Below are positions 14,049 to 21,150 of a DNA stretch of 27,914 nt, piece by piece. The number at the start of each line of letters is the position of its first letter. The first letter of the stretch is position 1. Below the pieces are notes generated by a model, which saw only the letters and a list, made by a program, of their open reading frames with translations, ran no database searches and was not told where the DNA came from. The DNA comes from a virus. The translations under genes were made by a program, and so were the position numbers. The stretch spans positions 1 through 27,914 of the IMG/VR virus record IMGVR_UViG_3300024503_000143; one strand, given 5' to 3'.

Positions 14049-15268
14049 GCCACACACTGTATCCCGGTTCCATCATTTCCAAGACTGCCCCGACAGTCAC
14101 CCCGCCTGTTGATGGTGAAGGTGGCTCTGCGTCTGGTATTTGGACAATAGATCAGGCCGATTACTATATTTCTCAAGGTACTTGGCCTAAACCTGTGACA
14201 CCTAGAGGTTTATGGGCATTTGGTTCTGGTCTTATTGGCGGGTTAGGTCTTAGCAATAGTTATAGTTACTCATCGCCTGTTCAGGTTGGATCTCTTACAA
14301 CTTGGAATACTATGGCTGGGGCTGAATACGCAGGTTTAGCAATCAAAAACGACGGAACTCTTTGGTCTTGGGGGTACAATGCCTTTGGAGTATTAGGTCT
14401 TAACAACACAACAAATTATTCTTCGCCAAAACAAGTTGGTGCGTTAACTAATTGGAAAAGTGTTGTTTCTGGAAATAGGTCTGTTAAAGCGATTAAGACT
14501 GATGGAACAACATGGGCATGGGGGTCAAACCAATTTGGAAACCTCGGTTTAGGGGACACAACTAACAGATCGTCACCGACTCAAGTTGGAATTTTGACTA
14601 ATTGGGCGCAAATTGCGGGTGGCAGTGTTATTACTGGAGCAATTAAAACTGATGGTACTTTGTGGATGTGGGGATTAAACGCAGAAGGTCAGTTGGGTCT
14701 TGGAAACACAATTTACTATTCATCGCCTAAACAAGTTGGATCGCTTACAAACTGGTCAAAAATTCAAGTGGGCGATAACTGTGGTATTGCGTTAAAAACT
14801 GACGGCACTCTTTGGTCTTGGGGAGGCAATTCTTTTGGTCAGTTAGGTTTGGGCGACACTGTAAATCGATCATCGCCAACTCAAATTGGCTCCGGTACTA
14901 ACTGGGCACAAATATGCGTTGGAAATTCATCGCCCGTGTGTTTTGCATTAAAAACAGATGGAACACTTTGGGCGTGGGGTTATAACCAAACCTATGGCGC
15001 TCTTGGTTTAAACGACACAGTAAATCGCTCATCCCCAACTCAAGTCGGCGCATTAACAAATTGGTCAAAGTTTCCAACTTCGGCTTATAAACCGGGGTTG
15101 TTAATGATTAAATCCGACGGAACTCTTTGGGGGTGGGGGTTAAATACTGATGGCCAAGTTGGGATTGGAAATACCATAAATCGATCTAGTCCTGCCCAAA
15201 TCGGTTCCCTTACAAGTTGGCAAAAATGCGCTCTGTCCTACAGAAACAGTTTTGCGCTTCGTTCATAA
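14045..15268 (+). CDS. RCC1 seven-repeat beta-propeller protein 3 (receptor-binding candidate)
   Basis: 407 residues from ATG 14045, an ATGA overlap with the sulfotransferase stop; an upstream in-frame start at 13826 would lie inside that gene and is rejected. The 50-residue N-terminus has a proline-rich linker (KTAPTVTPPVDGEGGSASG) and an anchor IWTIDQADYYISQGTWP that parallels that of RCC1 protein 2. Seven RCC1 repeats follow, starting with a degenerate one (AFGSGLIGGLGLS) and including SWGGNSFGQLGLG and GWGLNTDGQVGIG. The DNA is AT-rich (20 of 60 G/C in 14401-14460). Translational coupling ties it to the modification enzyme, hinting at a functional link. Confidence 0.8.
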   Translation: MSHTLYPGSIISKTAPTVTPPVDGEGGSASGIWTIDQADYYISQGTWPKPVTPRGLWAFGSGLIGGLGLSNSYSYSSPVQVGSLTTWNTMAGAEYAGLAIKNDGTLWSWGYNAFGVLGLNNTTNYSSPKQVGALTNWKSVVSGNRSVKAIKTDGTTWAWGSNQFGNLGLGDTTNRSSPTQVGILTNWAQIAGGSVITGAIKTDGTLWMWGLNAEGQLGLGNTIYYSSPKQVGSLTNWSKIQVGDNCGIALKTDGTLWSWGGNSFGQLGLGDTVNRSSPTQIGSGTNWAQICVGNSSPVCFALKTDGTLWAWGYNQTYGALGLNDTVNRSSPTQVGALTNWSKFPTSAYKPGLLMIKSDGTLWGWGLNTDGQVGIGNTINRSSPAQIGSLTSWQKCALSYRNSFALRS

Positions 15269-15289
15269 TCTTTTCAAAGGAGTAAACAA

Positions 15290-15700
15290 ATGACACATTT
15301 TGTTCGAGTGGTAGACGGTCAGGTAAAGGATGTGTGGGACACTCCTCCTGCCGAAGGCGTTGGCAATAACGGCTGGCGAAATGCGGTAGAGGTTCGCCCT
15401 GCCATCATCCCTAATCGTCAGGGCTATACCGCCCATCGTTTTGATCTGGACACAGACCCTGTGCAGATCATCTGGGGTACATACGAAATCAGCGTGGATG
15501 ACCGCAAGAACAGCATGAAAGCAAATGCTGGCTTTGGCTTCCAACAGGCTGTGCAAGAGCAGATGCGTTTGCAGATGTCTCCCAACCCTGCTGAACAGTA
15601 TGATTCCACGGCTGTGGAGACTGCTCGTCAGGCGATGCTTGCCAAACAAGCCGCCATCGACGCTTGCACCACCCACGACCAACTGGATGCCCTCCAGTGA
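15290..15700 (+). CDS. Hypothetical protein, tail-assembly-chaperone-like
   Basis: 136 residues from ATG 15290 with AAAGGAG at 15276-15282. It opens THFVRVVDGQVKDVWDTPP and contains GWRNAVEVRPAIIPNRQGY and a helical C-terminus (ETARQAMLAKQAAIDACTTH). This N-terminal pattern, a short strand followed by a W..A..VRP segment, resembles small phage tail-fibre-assembly or tail-chaperone proteins, a weak match from memory. Its place directly after the last receptor-binding gene supports a fibre folding or attachment role. The final 4 nt overlap the GTG start of the methyltransferase. No catalytic residues are evident. Confidence 0.6.
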   Translation: MTHFVRVVDGQVKDVWDTPPAEGVGNNGWRNAVEVRPAIIPNRQGYTAHRFDLDTDPVQIIWGTYEISVDDRKNSMKANAGFGFQQAVQEQMRLQMSPNPAEQYDSTAVETARQAMLAKQAAIDACTTHDQLDALQ

Positions 15701-16278
15701 AAATCAACCTCGGTAGTGGTTACAAACGGATTGACGGGTTTCTAAACATTGATGATGATCCGTTGGTAGCGCCAGACTATCTCCTAAATGTGGAGAAGGA
15801 CAAGTTGCCTTTTCCTGATAATTCTGTTGAGGAGATTCGGGCGCACCACATCCTTGAGCATATTGGGGATGGCTTTATTCCGTTGATGCAAGAGTTGTAT
15901 CGGGTGTCAAAGCACGGGTGTTTGTTGGATATTATTGTTCCGCACCATCAGCATGAAAACTTTTATAGCGATCCCACGCATAAAAGGCCAATTACTGTTG
16001 GTGGGATGTATTTATTTTGTCAAAAATCCAACAAAGAAAGTATTGAGCGAGGTGATTCAAACTCAACGCTAGGGTTGAAATACGGAATCAACTTTATTGT
16101 TGAAAACTACAGTTTTGAGTACGATGGTTTTTATCATGGGTTGATTTCTTCAGTTGAAGAAAAAAGAAAAAATGGAAAATTGACTCAAGAAGATGATTTC
16201 ATGTATCGTAGATTGATGAGAGAGGCGACCAATGTTGCCGTTCACACAATCATCAAGATGAGGGCTGTCAAAGAATGA
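15697..16278 (+). CDS. Class I SAM-dependent methyltransferase
   Basis: 193 residues from GTG 15697, in a GTGA overlap with the previous stop, which places the SAM-binding motif at the very N-terminus (KINLGSGYKRIDGFLNIDDD). Motif I is NLGSG (4-8). An acidic residue ends strand 2 (D19-D21). FPDNSVEEI (39-47) and HHILEHI (50-56) are typical of methyltransferase-11 type enzymes. IIVPHHQHENFYSDPTHKRP (about 88-107) is a His-rich loop common to this subgroup. The substrate is unknown; the company of sulfotransferase and glycosyltransferase domains suggests a glycan or small metabolite. The 3' half is notably AT-rich (16 of 60 G/C in 16141-16200), unlike the APS kinase that follows. Confidence 0.75.
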   Translation: MKINLGSGYKRIDGFLNIDDDPLVAPDYLLNVEKDKLPFPDNSVEEIRAHHILEHIGDGFIPLMQELYRVSKHGCLLDIIVPHHQHENFYSDPTHKRPITVGGMYLFCQKSNKESIERGDSNSTLGLKYGINFIVENYSFEYDGFYHGLISSVEEKRKNGKLTQEDDFMYRRLMREATNVAVHTIIKMRAVKE

Positions 16279-16715
16279 AGATTCTGATCATGGGTCTGCC
16301 GGGGGCAGGCAAAACAACACTGGCTGTAGAACTCGCCCGACGCTTGGGCTGTGTTCACTTCAATGCTGATGAAATCCGCAAGGAAATCAACAAAGACCTT
16401 GGATTTAGCGTCAAGGATCGAATTGAACAGGCACGGCGCATGGGCGTTCTCTGCGACATTGCAACACGCTACGGCACTCATGTGATTGCCGACTTTGTTT
16501 GTCCTACCCCTGAAACCCGTGCGGCGTTTGATCCTGACTTCATTGTGTGGGTTGACCGAATCAAAGAAGGTCGGTTTGAAGATACGAACAAACTGTTTGT
16601 GCCACCAGAGAAATTTAATTATCGGGTCACAGCAGAACCGTTTGATTTTGTTTCATACCACGCCGAAGAGATTGAACGCATGTTAAAACGCCCTCGCAGA
16701 CTGAAGGTGGCATGA
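16275..16715 (+). CDS. cysC: Adenylylsulfate (APS) kinase-like P-loop kinase
   Basis: 146 residues from ATG 16275 in an ATGA overlap with the methyltransferase. Walker A is GLPGAGKTT (7-15). The APS-kinase signature follows as FNADEIRKEINKDLGFSVKD, then RIEQARRMG, which aligns with the canonical GDNVR...LNxDLGFSxxDRxExxRRxG. VIADFVCPTPETRAAF and GRFEDTNKLFVPPEKFN match the phage/environmental subtype I remember. The reaction is APS + ATP to PAPS + ADP in the cytosol. PAPS is the donor for the sulfotransferase domain at 12276. No ATP sulfurylase is visible, so APS would come from the host. It is shorter than bacterial CysC (about 200 residues), and a related nucleotide or sugar kinase cannot be excluded. 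Confidence 0.72.
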   Translation: MKILIMGLPGAGKTTLAVELARRLGCVHFNADEIRKEINKDLGFSVKDRIEQARRMGVLCDIATRYGTHVIADFVCPTPETRAAFDPDFIVWVDRIKEGRFEDTNKLFVPPEKFNYRVTAEPFDFVSYHAEEIERMLKRPRRLKVA

Positions 16716-17125
16716 TGGAAAAGCAAGACCTTGATTACTTCAAAGCGCAGGCTCAGGCCGAACTAAACCGTCTGGAAGCGCAGTCAAGCGCCAAAGACGT
16801 GGCGGGTAAAGCGATTGGCAAACATGGTCTTGCGTATATCACGGCCATCGTGGTAATTGGCGTTGTGTCTAGTTTGTTTCTGGAAAACGAGAAGATCGCC
16901 GCTGTCATGGGTTTGCTGGGTGCTGCACTCACAGCCCTGATCTCCATGCTCAACGGTATTGCTGGGGCAAATCCAAAACAAGAGAAGCCTGAGTTTGAGA
17001 TCATGCGCCAGTTGATTGACAAATTGGATCGGCTTGACCGACAAGAGCCTCCCATGCGGGTGGAAGTCGAGGGGGACAAAGTTACCGTCCGAAAGGGCGA
17101 TGACGAAATAACAACGAGGAAATGA
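16712..17125 (+). CDS. Two-TM membrane protein (holin candidate)
   Basis: 137 residues from ATG 16712 (ATGATGG, overlapping the APS kinase stop; 16715 is an alternative). A charged N-terminal helix (about 1-38) is followed by two hydrophobic segments, about 40-57 (LAYITAIVVIGVVSSLFL) and about 62-84 (AAVMGLLGAALTALISML), and a charged cytoplasmic tail with a coiled-coil-like part (FEIMRQLIDKLDRLDRQ). Two membrane spans and the position at the head of the lysis segment fit a class II holin or holin-like protein. It is longer than typical class II holins because of the tail. It is one of several membrane proteins here, so which one makes the lethal hole is not decided by sequence. Confidence 0.6.
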   Translation: MMEKQDLDYFKAQAQAELNRLEAQSSAKDVAGKAIGKHGLAYITAIVVIGVVSSLFLENEKIAAVMGLLGAALTALISMLNGIAGANPKQEKPEFEIMRQLIDKLDRLDRQEPPMRVEVEGDKVTVRKGDDEITTRK

Positions 17126-17134
17126 CAGTGAATC

Positions 17135-17623
17135 ATGGATCCAATCACCATTGCCATGACGGCGTTCGCCACCGTTCAAAAGACGGTGCAGGTAATCAAA
17201 CAGGCACAAAAGACTGTTAATGATGTTTCGTCACTTGGCCCAATGTTGGGCCAATATTTTGGAGCCAAGCAGGAAACTGTAAAGGCGCTGGAGGAGGCTA
17301 AGAAGAAGGGTGGGTCATCACTGGCGCAGGCCATTCAGATTGAGATGGAGTTGTTGAGCCAGAAGCAGTTTGAAGACCAATTGAAGATGATCTTCTTCCA
17401 GACAGGCCATGCAGACATTTGGGATAACATTCAGAAGCGGGTTCAGGAGGGTGAGCAGGCGCAACGGGAAGCCCAACGTCGAGCCAGAGATGCGGCGATT
17501 AAGAAGGCCAAAAAGATGGCAGAGTTGGTAAACCTGATCATTGGGATTGTGCTGGTGGTATTGCTTGTGCCCCCGCTGGTCTGGTTGGTGATTCAAGGAA
17601 TCATGTTTGCAAAGGACAAATGA
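17135..17623 (+). CDS. C-terminally membrane-anchored helical protein
   Basis: 162 residues from ATG 17135. A mainly helical soluble region (VQKTVQVIKQAQKTVNDVSS and a QREAQRRARDAAIKKAKKM helix) is followed by one strong C-terminal membrane segment, about 131-157 (LVNLIIGIVLVVLLVPPLVW). This tail-anchored topology differs from i-spanins, which are anchored N-terminally. I recall similar proteins beside lysis genes of environmental phages, of unknown function. It lies between two holin candidates and overlaps the lipoprotein gene by 4 nt. Possible roles are a holin regulator or antiholin; this is inferred from context alone. Confidence 0.6.
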   Translation: MDPITIAMTAFATVQKTVQVIKQAQKTVNDVSSLGPMLGQYFGAKQETVKALEEAKKKGGSSLAQAIQIEMELLSQKQFEDQLKMIFFQTGHADIWDNIQKRVQEGEQAQREAQRRARDAAIKKAKKMAELVNLIIGIVLVVLLVPPLVWLVIQGIMFAKDK

Positions 17624-17838
17624 TGATTAGGTTTGGCCAAATAACCATTGTTCTTTTGTATGTGGCGCTTTTAGCGATCATCGTTACTGGTTGTGACGCC
17701 CCAGAGTATTACCGTTATCCCTGCATGAACCCAAAGAACTGGGAAAAGGAAGAGTGCAAACGGCCTCTGTGTGCTATCACGCAAGAGTGCCCAGATCAGT
17801 TGCTCAAGCCCGAAGAGATGAAAGGTGATCAAAGATGA
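17620..17838 (+). CDS. Small Cys-rich lipoprotein in the lysis region
   Basis: 72 residues from ATG 17620 (ATGATGA overlap). A hydrophobic signal segment (about 7-22) ends in lipobox VTGC, so C25 would be lipidated and the mature protein would be only about 48 residues. Four more cysteines (C35, C46, C51, C57) could make two disulfides in the periplasm. D26 right after the lipidated cysteine is the classical inner-membrane retention signal (+2 Asp) in enterobacteria, if that rule holds in this host. It could be an o-spanin-like protein, but there is no proline-rich region and no paired i-spanin. A superinfection-exclusion lipoprotein is an alternative. Confidence 0.65.
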   Translation: MMIRFGQITIVLLYVALLAIIVTGCDAPEYYRYPCMNPKNWEKEECKRPLCAITQECPDQLLKPEEMKGDQR

Positions 17839-18164
17839 AGTGGGACAATGAATCCATTGAGGCAAAGATCAAATTCATGATCGCCTTTACCTTTTGCACA
17901 ACGGTGCTGGTTATGGTCGGTTTGTCCATGTTTTCTATCGTGTTTGTGCCCCAGCCGATGAACGGGATTGCCCCGGCAGACAAGCAGTTTTTCTACCTGT
18001 TGAGCGACATGTCCAAGTACATCTTGGGCAGTTTGGGAACCTTGCTGGCCATCAAAGGCAAGGATGTGATTCAAGAGATGATCAAAAAGGAGCCTGAAAA
18101 TGATCCCCCTGCCAGCACTGATGGAAGTCGGGAGCAAGATTCTGGACAAGGTACTCCCAAATGA
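17835..18164 (+). CDS. Two-TM holin-like membrane protein
   Basis: 109 residues from ATG 17835 in an ATGA overlap with the lipoprotein gene. Segments about 13-38 (KFMIAFTFCTTVLVMVGLSM onward) and about 52-74 (FFYLLSDMSKYILGSLGTLL) are membrane spans, followed by a hydrophilic tail (KEPENDPPASTDGSREQDSG). The last 21 residues are encoded inside the next gene, a 65-nt overlap in another frame, so that low-complexity tail may be an overprinted extension. Size and topology fit a class II holin or a holin partner. Confidence in it being a gene is good; the exact role is open. Confidence 0.6.
   Translation: MKWDNESIEAKIKFMIAFTFCTTVLVMVGLSMFSIVFVPQPMNGIAPADKQFFYLLSDMSKYILGSLGTLLAIKGKDVIQEMIKKEPENDPPASTDGSREQDSGQGTPK
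18085..18092 (+). promoter_or_regulatory. Ribosome binding site for the internal holin start
   Basis: AAAAGGAG (18085-18092) lies 7 nt before ATG 18100, inside the coding sequence of the preceding membrane protein. It is strong enough to support independent initiation and decides the start of the downstream holin gene, which otherwise would need a 65-nt overlap without explanation. Confidence 0.7.
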
Positions 18165-18519
18165 GGAGGCCAAGACCCGTGCTCTTGCTGAACTGAAAAA
18201 GATTGAGTCCGACGGAAAACTGGGCGAACTCAACGTTGATCTGGAAGCCTACAAGACTGAGCAGAACAACCTGACGGAACGGCTGAAGGCAGACATGGGG
18301 TCAGACTCATGGCTGTCCAAGAACATCCGACCGCTTACCCTTATATTCATTTTGGGCGCATATTTCACCTTTGCCATGATGTCTGCGTTTGACTTTGAAA
18401 CCCGAGGCGCTTATGTGGAGTTGCTGGGGCAGTGGGGCATGTTAATCATGTCGTTTTATTTTGGTGGTCGCACCCTTGAAAAGATCATGGATATGAAGTC
18501 CAAGAAGGAGCAGAAATGA
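18100..18519 (+). CDS. Holin, 3-TM / gene-transfer-agent type
   Basis: 139 residues from ATG 18100. The first 70 residues are a charged helix (LPNEEAKTRALAELKKIESD). Then come WLSKNIRPLTLIFILGAYFT and a second span ending GQWGMLIMSFYFGGRTLEKI. The NIRP...YFGGRTLEK pattern is what I recall for the holin family named 'holin of 3TMs, for gene-transfer release' (Pfam GTA_holin_3TM). It would permeabilise the inner membrane and release the endolysin, which lacks a signal peptide and follows directly with a 4-nt overlap (ATGA). Spans are at about 76-97 and 103-123. Of the membrane proteins in the region this is the best holin call. Confidence 0.75.
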   Translation: MIPLPALMEVGSKILDKVLPNEEAKTRALAELKKIESDGKLGELNVDLEAYKTEQNNLTERLKADMGSDSWLSKNIRPLTLIFILGAYFTFAMMSAFDFETRGAYVELLGQWGMLIMSFYFGGRTLEKIMDMKSKKEQK

Positions 18520-19025
18520 AAGAAAACTTTGACACCGCACTCAAGGCCCTGCTGAAACATGAGGGTGGATATGTGAACCACCCGGCTGATCCCGGCGGTA
18601 TGACGAACTTAGGTGTTACAAAAAAGGTATGGGAAGAATGGGTGGGCCATGCAGTCGATGAACAAACCATGCGTGGACTCACGCCTGACGCAGTGGCCCC
18701 GCTCTACAAAAAGAGGTATTGGGATGCTGTACACGGTGACGATCTACCTTCTGGCGTGGATTTGGTGGTGTTTGATTGTGCTGTTAACAGCGGGGTTGGT
18801 CGCGCTTCTAAGTTACTTCAGCGAGCGGCGGGGGTAGCGGACGATGGCAAAATTGGACCCGGAACGCTTCAAGCCGTTGCATCCAAAGACCCCAAAGAAT
18901 TGGTTGACGCATTCTGTGATCAACGGCAGGCTTTCTTGGAAGCCCTCCCCACCTTTGCAACCTTTGGAAAAGGTTGGTCCAGAAGGGTTGCCGAAGTCCG
19001 AGAACAAGGCGAAAATCTAGCCTGA
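18516..19025 (+). CDS. Endolysin, glycoside hydrolase family 108 muramidase
   Basis: 169 residues from ATG 18516. The N-terminal GH108 domain has the catalytic motif KHEGGYVNHPADPGG, with E16 as the predicted catalytic acid, followed by MTNLGVTKKVW. The centre contains RYWDAVHGDDLPSGVDLVVF and the C-terminal part, about 88-165, matches the family's peptidoglycan-binding domain (VGRASKLLQRAAGV, DGKIGPGTLQAV, FGKGWSRRV). It would cleave the glycan chains of peptidoglycan after holin-mediated release, since it has no signal peptide. The length is typical of single-unit GH108 phage lysozymes. It overlaps the holin by 4 nt. Confidence 0.9.
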   Translation: MKENFDTALKALLKHEGGYVNHPADPGGMTNLGVTKKVWEEWVGHAVDEQTMRGLTPDAVAPLYKKRYWDAVHGDDLPSGVDLVVFDCAVNSGVGRASKLLQRAAGVADDGKIGPGTLQAVASKDPKELVDAFCDQRQAFLEALPTFATFGKGWSRRVAEVREQGENLA

Positions 19026-19038
19026 AAGGGGTTAGCCC

Positions 19039-21150
19039 GTGCCGCTCCAAAAGATACTGTTCAAACCCGGCGTCAACCGCGAAAACACTCGATACACCAC
19101 TGAGGGTGGATGGTATGAGTGCGACAAAATTCGTTTTCGTCAAGGCAACCCAGAAGTCATTGGAGGCTGGCAACGTATCTCATCCAACACGTTCCAAGGT
19201 GTTTGCCGTTCCATGTGGAATTGGGTGACGCTGGGGTTCTTGAACCTGCTGGGTGTTGGCACAAACCTGAAGTTTTACATTGAGCGCGGTGGTGCCTACA
19301 ACGACATCACGCCCATCCGCGCCACGTCCACAATCAATAACAATCCGTTTGCCTTAACGGCCTCGACCACAGTAACTGTAACGGACACGGCGCATGGCTG
19401 TGTGACCGGTGACTTTGTGACATTCAGCGGTGCCGTGGACATTGGCGGTGTTGGCACAAACGTGACGGCGGCTGTCCTCAATCAAGAGTTTCAAGTCACT
19501 GTCGTCAACGCCAACACGTACACTATCCAGTTATCAGTCACGCCCAACGCTACAGCGATTGCTGGTTCTCCCGGCGGCGGTGCCTCGGTAGTTGCTACTT
19601 ATCAGATCAACGTCGGCCCAGCGTTTGCCATTCCCTACGTGGGATGGGGCGCAGGTACTTGGGGGTCTGGGTCGTGGGGTATTGGTTCAACATCCGTATC
19701 GGCTCTACGACTTTGGAGCCAGATGAACTACGGCGAAGACTTGGTGTTTTCTCCCCGAGGTGGTGGTCTGTATTACTGGGATGCTACCGGTGGTTTGACT
19801 TCTCGCGGCGTGCTATTGAACTCTTTGGGTGGTACGGCCACTATCACCATTGCATCTCCGGCTGTGATCACATCAACCATCCTCTATACCGAGGGTGCAG
19901 CAATTTCTTTTAGCACGACAGGCGCACTGCCGACTGGCATAACCGCAGGTACAACCTACTACGTGTACAACGTCGATGGACTGACGTTTAATTTGCTGGA
20001 TGCAAACGGTGCGGTTGTTAACACCTCTGGTTCTCAGTCAGGAACTCACACCATCACTCCGGTGGACTGTCCAACGGTGGTCAATACTTTTACGGTGTCG
20101 GATACATCGCGCTTCCTGTTGGTGTTTGGCACAAACGACTATGGCTCTAGCACACTTGACCCGATGTTGATCCGCTGGTCAAATCAAGATGATCTGTATA
20201 ACTGGACGCCAAACGCAACAAACCAAGCCGGTAGTATCCGACTGTCACACGGTTCTGAAATTGTGGCTACCGTCCAGACCCGTCAGGAAATTGTGGTGAT
20301 CACTGATGCGTCGATCTATTCGCTTCAGTACCTTGGCCCTCCGTATGTGTGGCAGTCACAACTTTTGGGCGACAACATCTCCATCCAAGGACAAAATGCA
20401 GCGGTGATTGCTTCCGGCATCGTCTATTGGATGGGCGTGGACAAGTTTTATATGTACGATGGCCGCGTTCAGACTCTGAACTGCGACTTGCGACGGTACG
20501 TATTTGGCGACATTAATCAGTCTCAAGCCGCTCAAATTTTTGCTGGCACAAACGAAGGCTTCAACGAAGTTTGGTGGTTCTATTGTTCCGCAAGTAATAA
20601 TACGGCTTTCCCTGACAAATATGTGATCTACAACTATTTGGAAAAAGTTTGGTATTACGGAACATTGGCGCGTACTGCATGGTCAGATTCTGGTCTGCGT
20701 GATTACCCTCAAGCGGCGACTAGTAATTACAACATTGTCAACCATGAAAATGGTATTAACAACAACGAAACAGGTACGACCACAGCCATCAACGCCTACA
20801 TTTCGTCGTCTGAATTTGACATTGGTGATGGTCATAACTTTGGGTTTGTATGGCGTATCTTGCCAGACTTGACGTTTGAAAATTCAAGCACAGAACCAAC
20901 CACGGGTGATCAGCCCAGAGTGACGATGGAGTTGTACGGTCTGACCAACTCAGGCTCAGGTGTAACAAGCGATGCAAGTCAGCCTGTGCGCAAGTCATCT
21001 GCCTACTACATCACGGAAGAATTCACGGGACAGATTTACACCCGTTTCCGTGGGCGTCAGATGATCTTCAAGATTAGTTCAGAGCAAATCAACACGACGT
21101 GGCAGTTGGGTGCGCCTCGTATTGACATTAGACCGGATGGCCGTCGATGA
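19039..21150 (+). CDS. Tail nozzle-like protein (P22 gp10-like candidate) with inserted beta domains
   Basis: 703 residues from GTG 19039, with GAAAGGGG upstream. The opening (PLQKILFKPGVNRENTRYTT, then KIRFRQGNPEVIGGWQRIS) and the later core (GSIRLSHGSEIVATVQTRQE, VVITDASIYSLQYLGPP, KFYMYDGRVQTLNCDLRRYV) resemble the beta-propeller nozzle/packaged-DNA-stabilisation proteins of podoviruses. Two inserted beta domains are visible at about 105-190 and 264-340; the second has FSTTGALPTGITAGTTYYVY, a domain that recurs in phage structural proteins. It would close the tail channel below the adaptor. Identification is from pattern memory, so family naming is tentative. It ends in an ATGA overlap with the next gene. 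Confidence 0.7.
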   Translation: MPLQKILFKPGVNRENTRYTTEGGWYECDKIRFRQGNPEVIGGWQRISSNTFQGVCRSMWNWVTLGFLNLLGVGTNLKFYIERGGAYNDITPIRATSTINNNPFALTASTTVTVTDTAHGCVTGDFVTFSGAVDIGGVGTNVTAAVLNQEFQVTVVNANTYTIQLSVTPNATAIAGSPGGGASVVATYQINVGPAFAIPYVGWGAGTWGSGSWGIGSTSVSALRLWSQMNYGEDLVFSPRGGGLYYWDATGGLTSRGVLLNSLGGTATITIASPAVITSTILYTEGAAISFSTTGALPTGITAGTTYYVYNVDGLTFNLLDANGAVVNTSGSQSGTHTITPVDCPTVVNTFTVSDTSRFLLVFGTNDYGSSTLDPMLIRWSNQDDLYNWTPNATNQAGSIRLSHGSEIVATVQTRQEIVVITDASIYSLQYLGPPYVWQSQLLGDNISIQGQNAAVIASGIVYWMGVDKFYMYDGRVQTLNCDLRRYVFGDINQSQAAQIFAGTNEGFNEVWWFYCSASNNTAFPDKYVIYNYLEKVWYYGTLARTAWSDSGLRDYPQAATSNYNIVNHENGINNNETGTTTAINAYISSSEFDIGDGHNFGFVWRILPDLTFENSSTEPTTGDQPRVTMELYGLTNSGSGVTSDASQPVRKSSAYYITEEFTGQIYTRFRGRQMIFKISSEQINTTWQLGAPRIDIRPDGRR

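Noticed and set aside
9942-15268. Diversity-generating retroelement acting on the RCC1 genes
   Set aside because: No reverse transcriptase, template repeat or adenine-biased variable region could be identified in the window.
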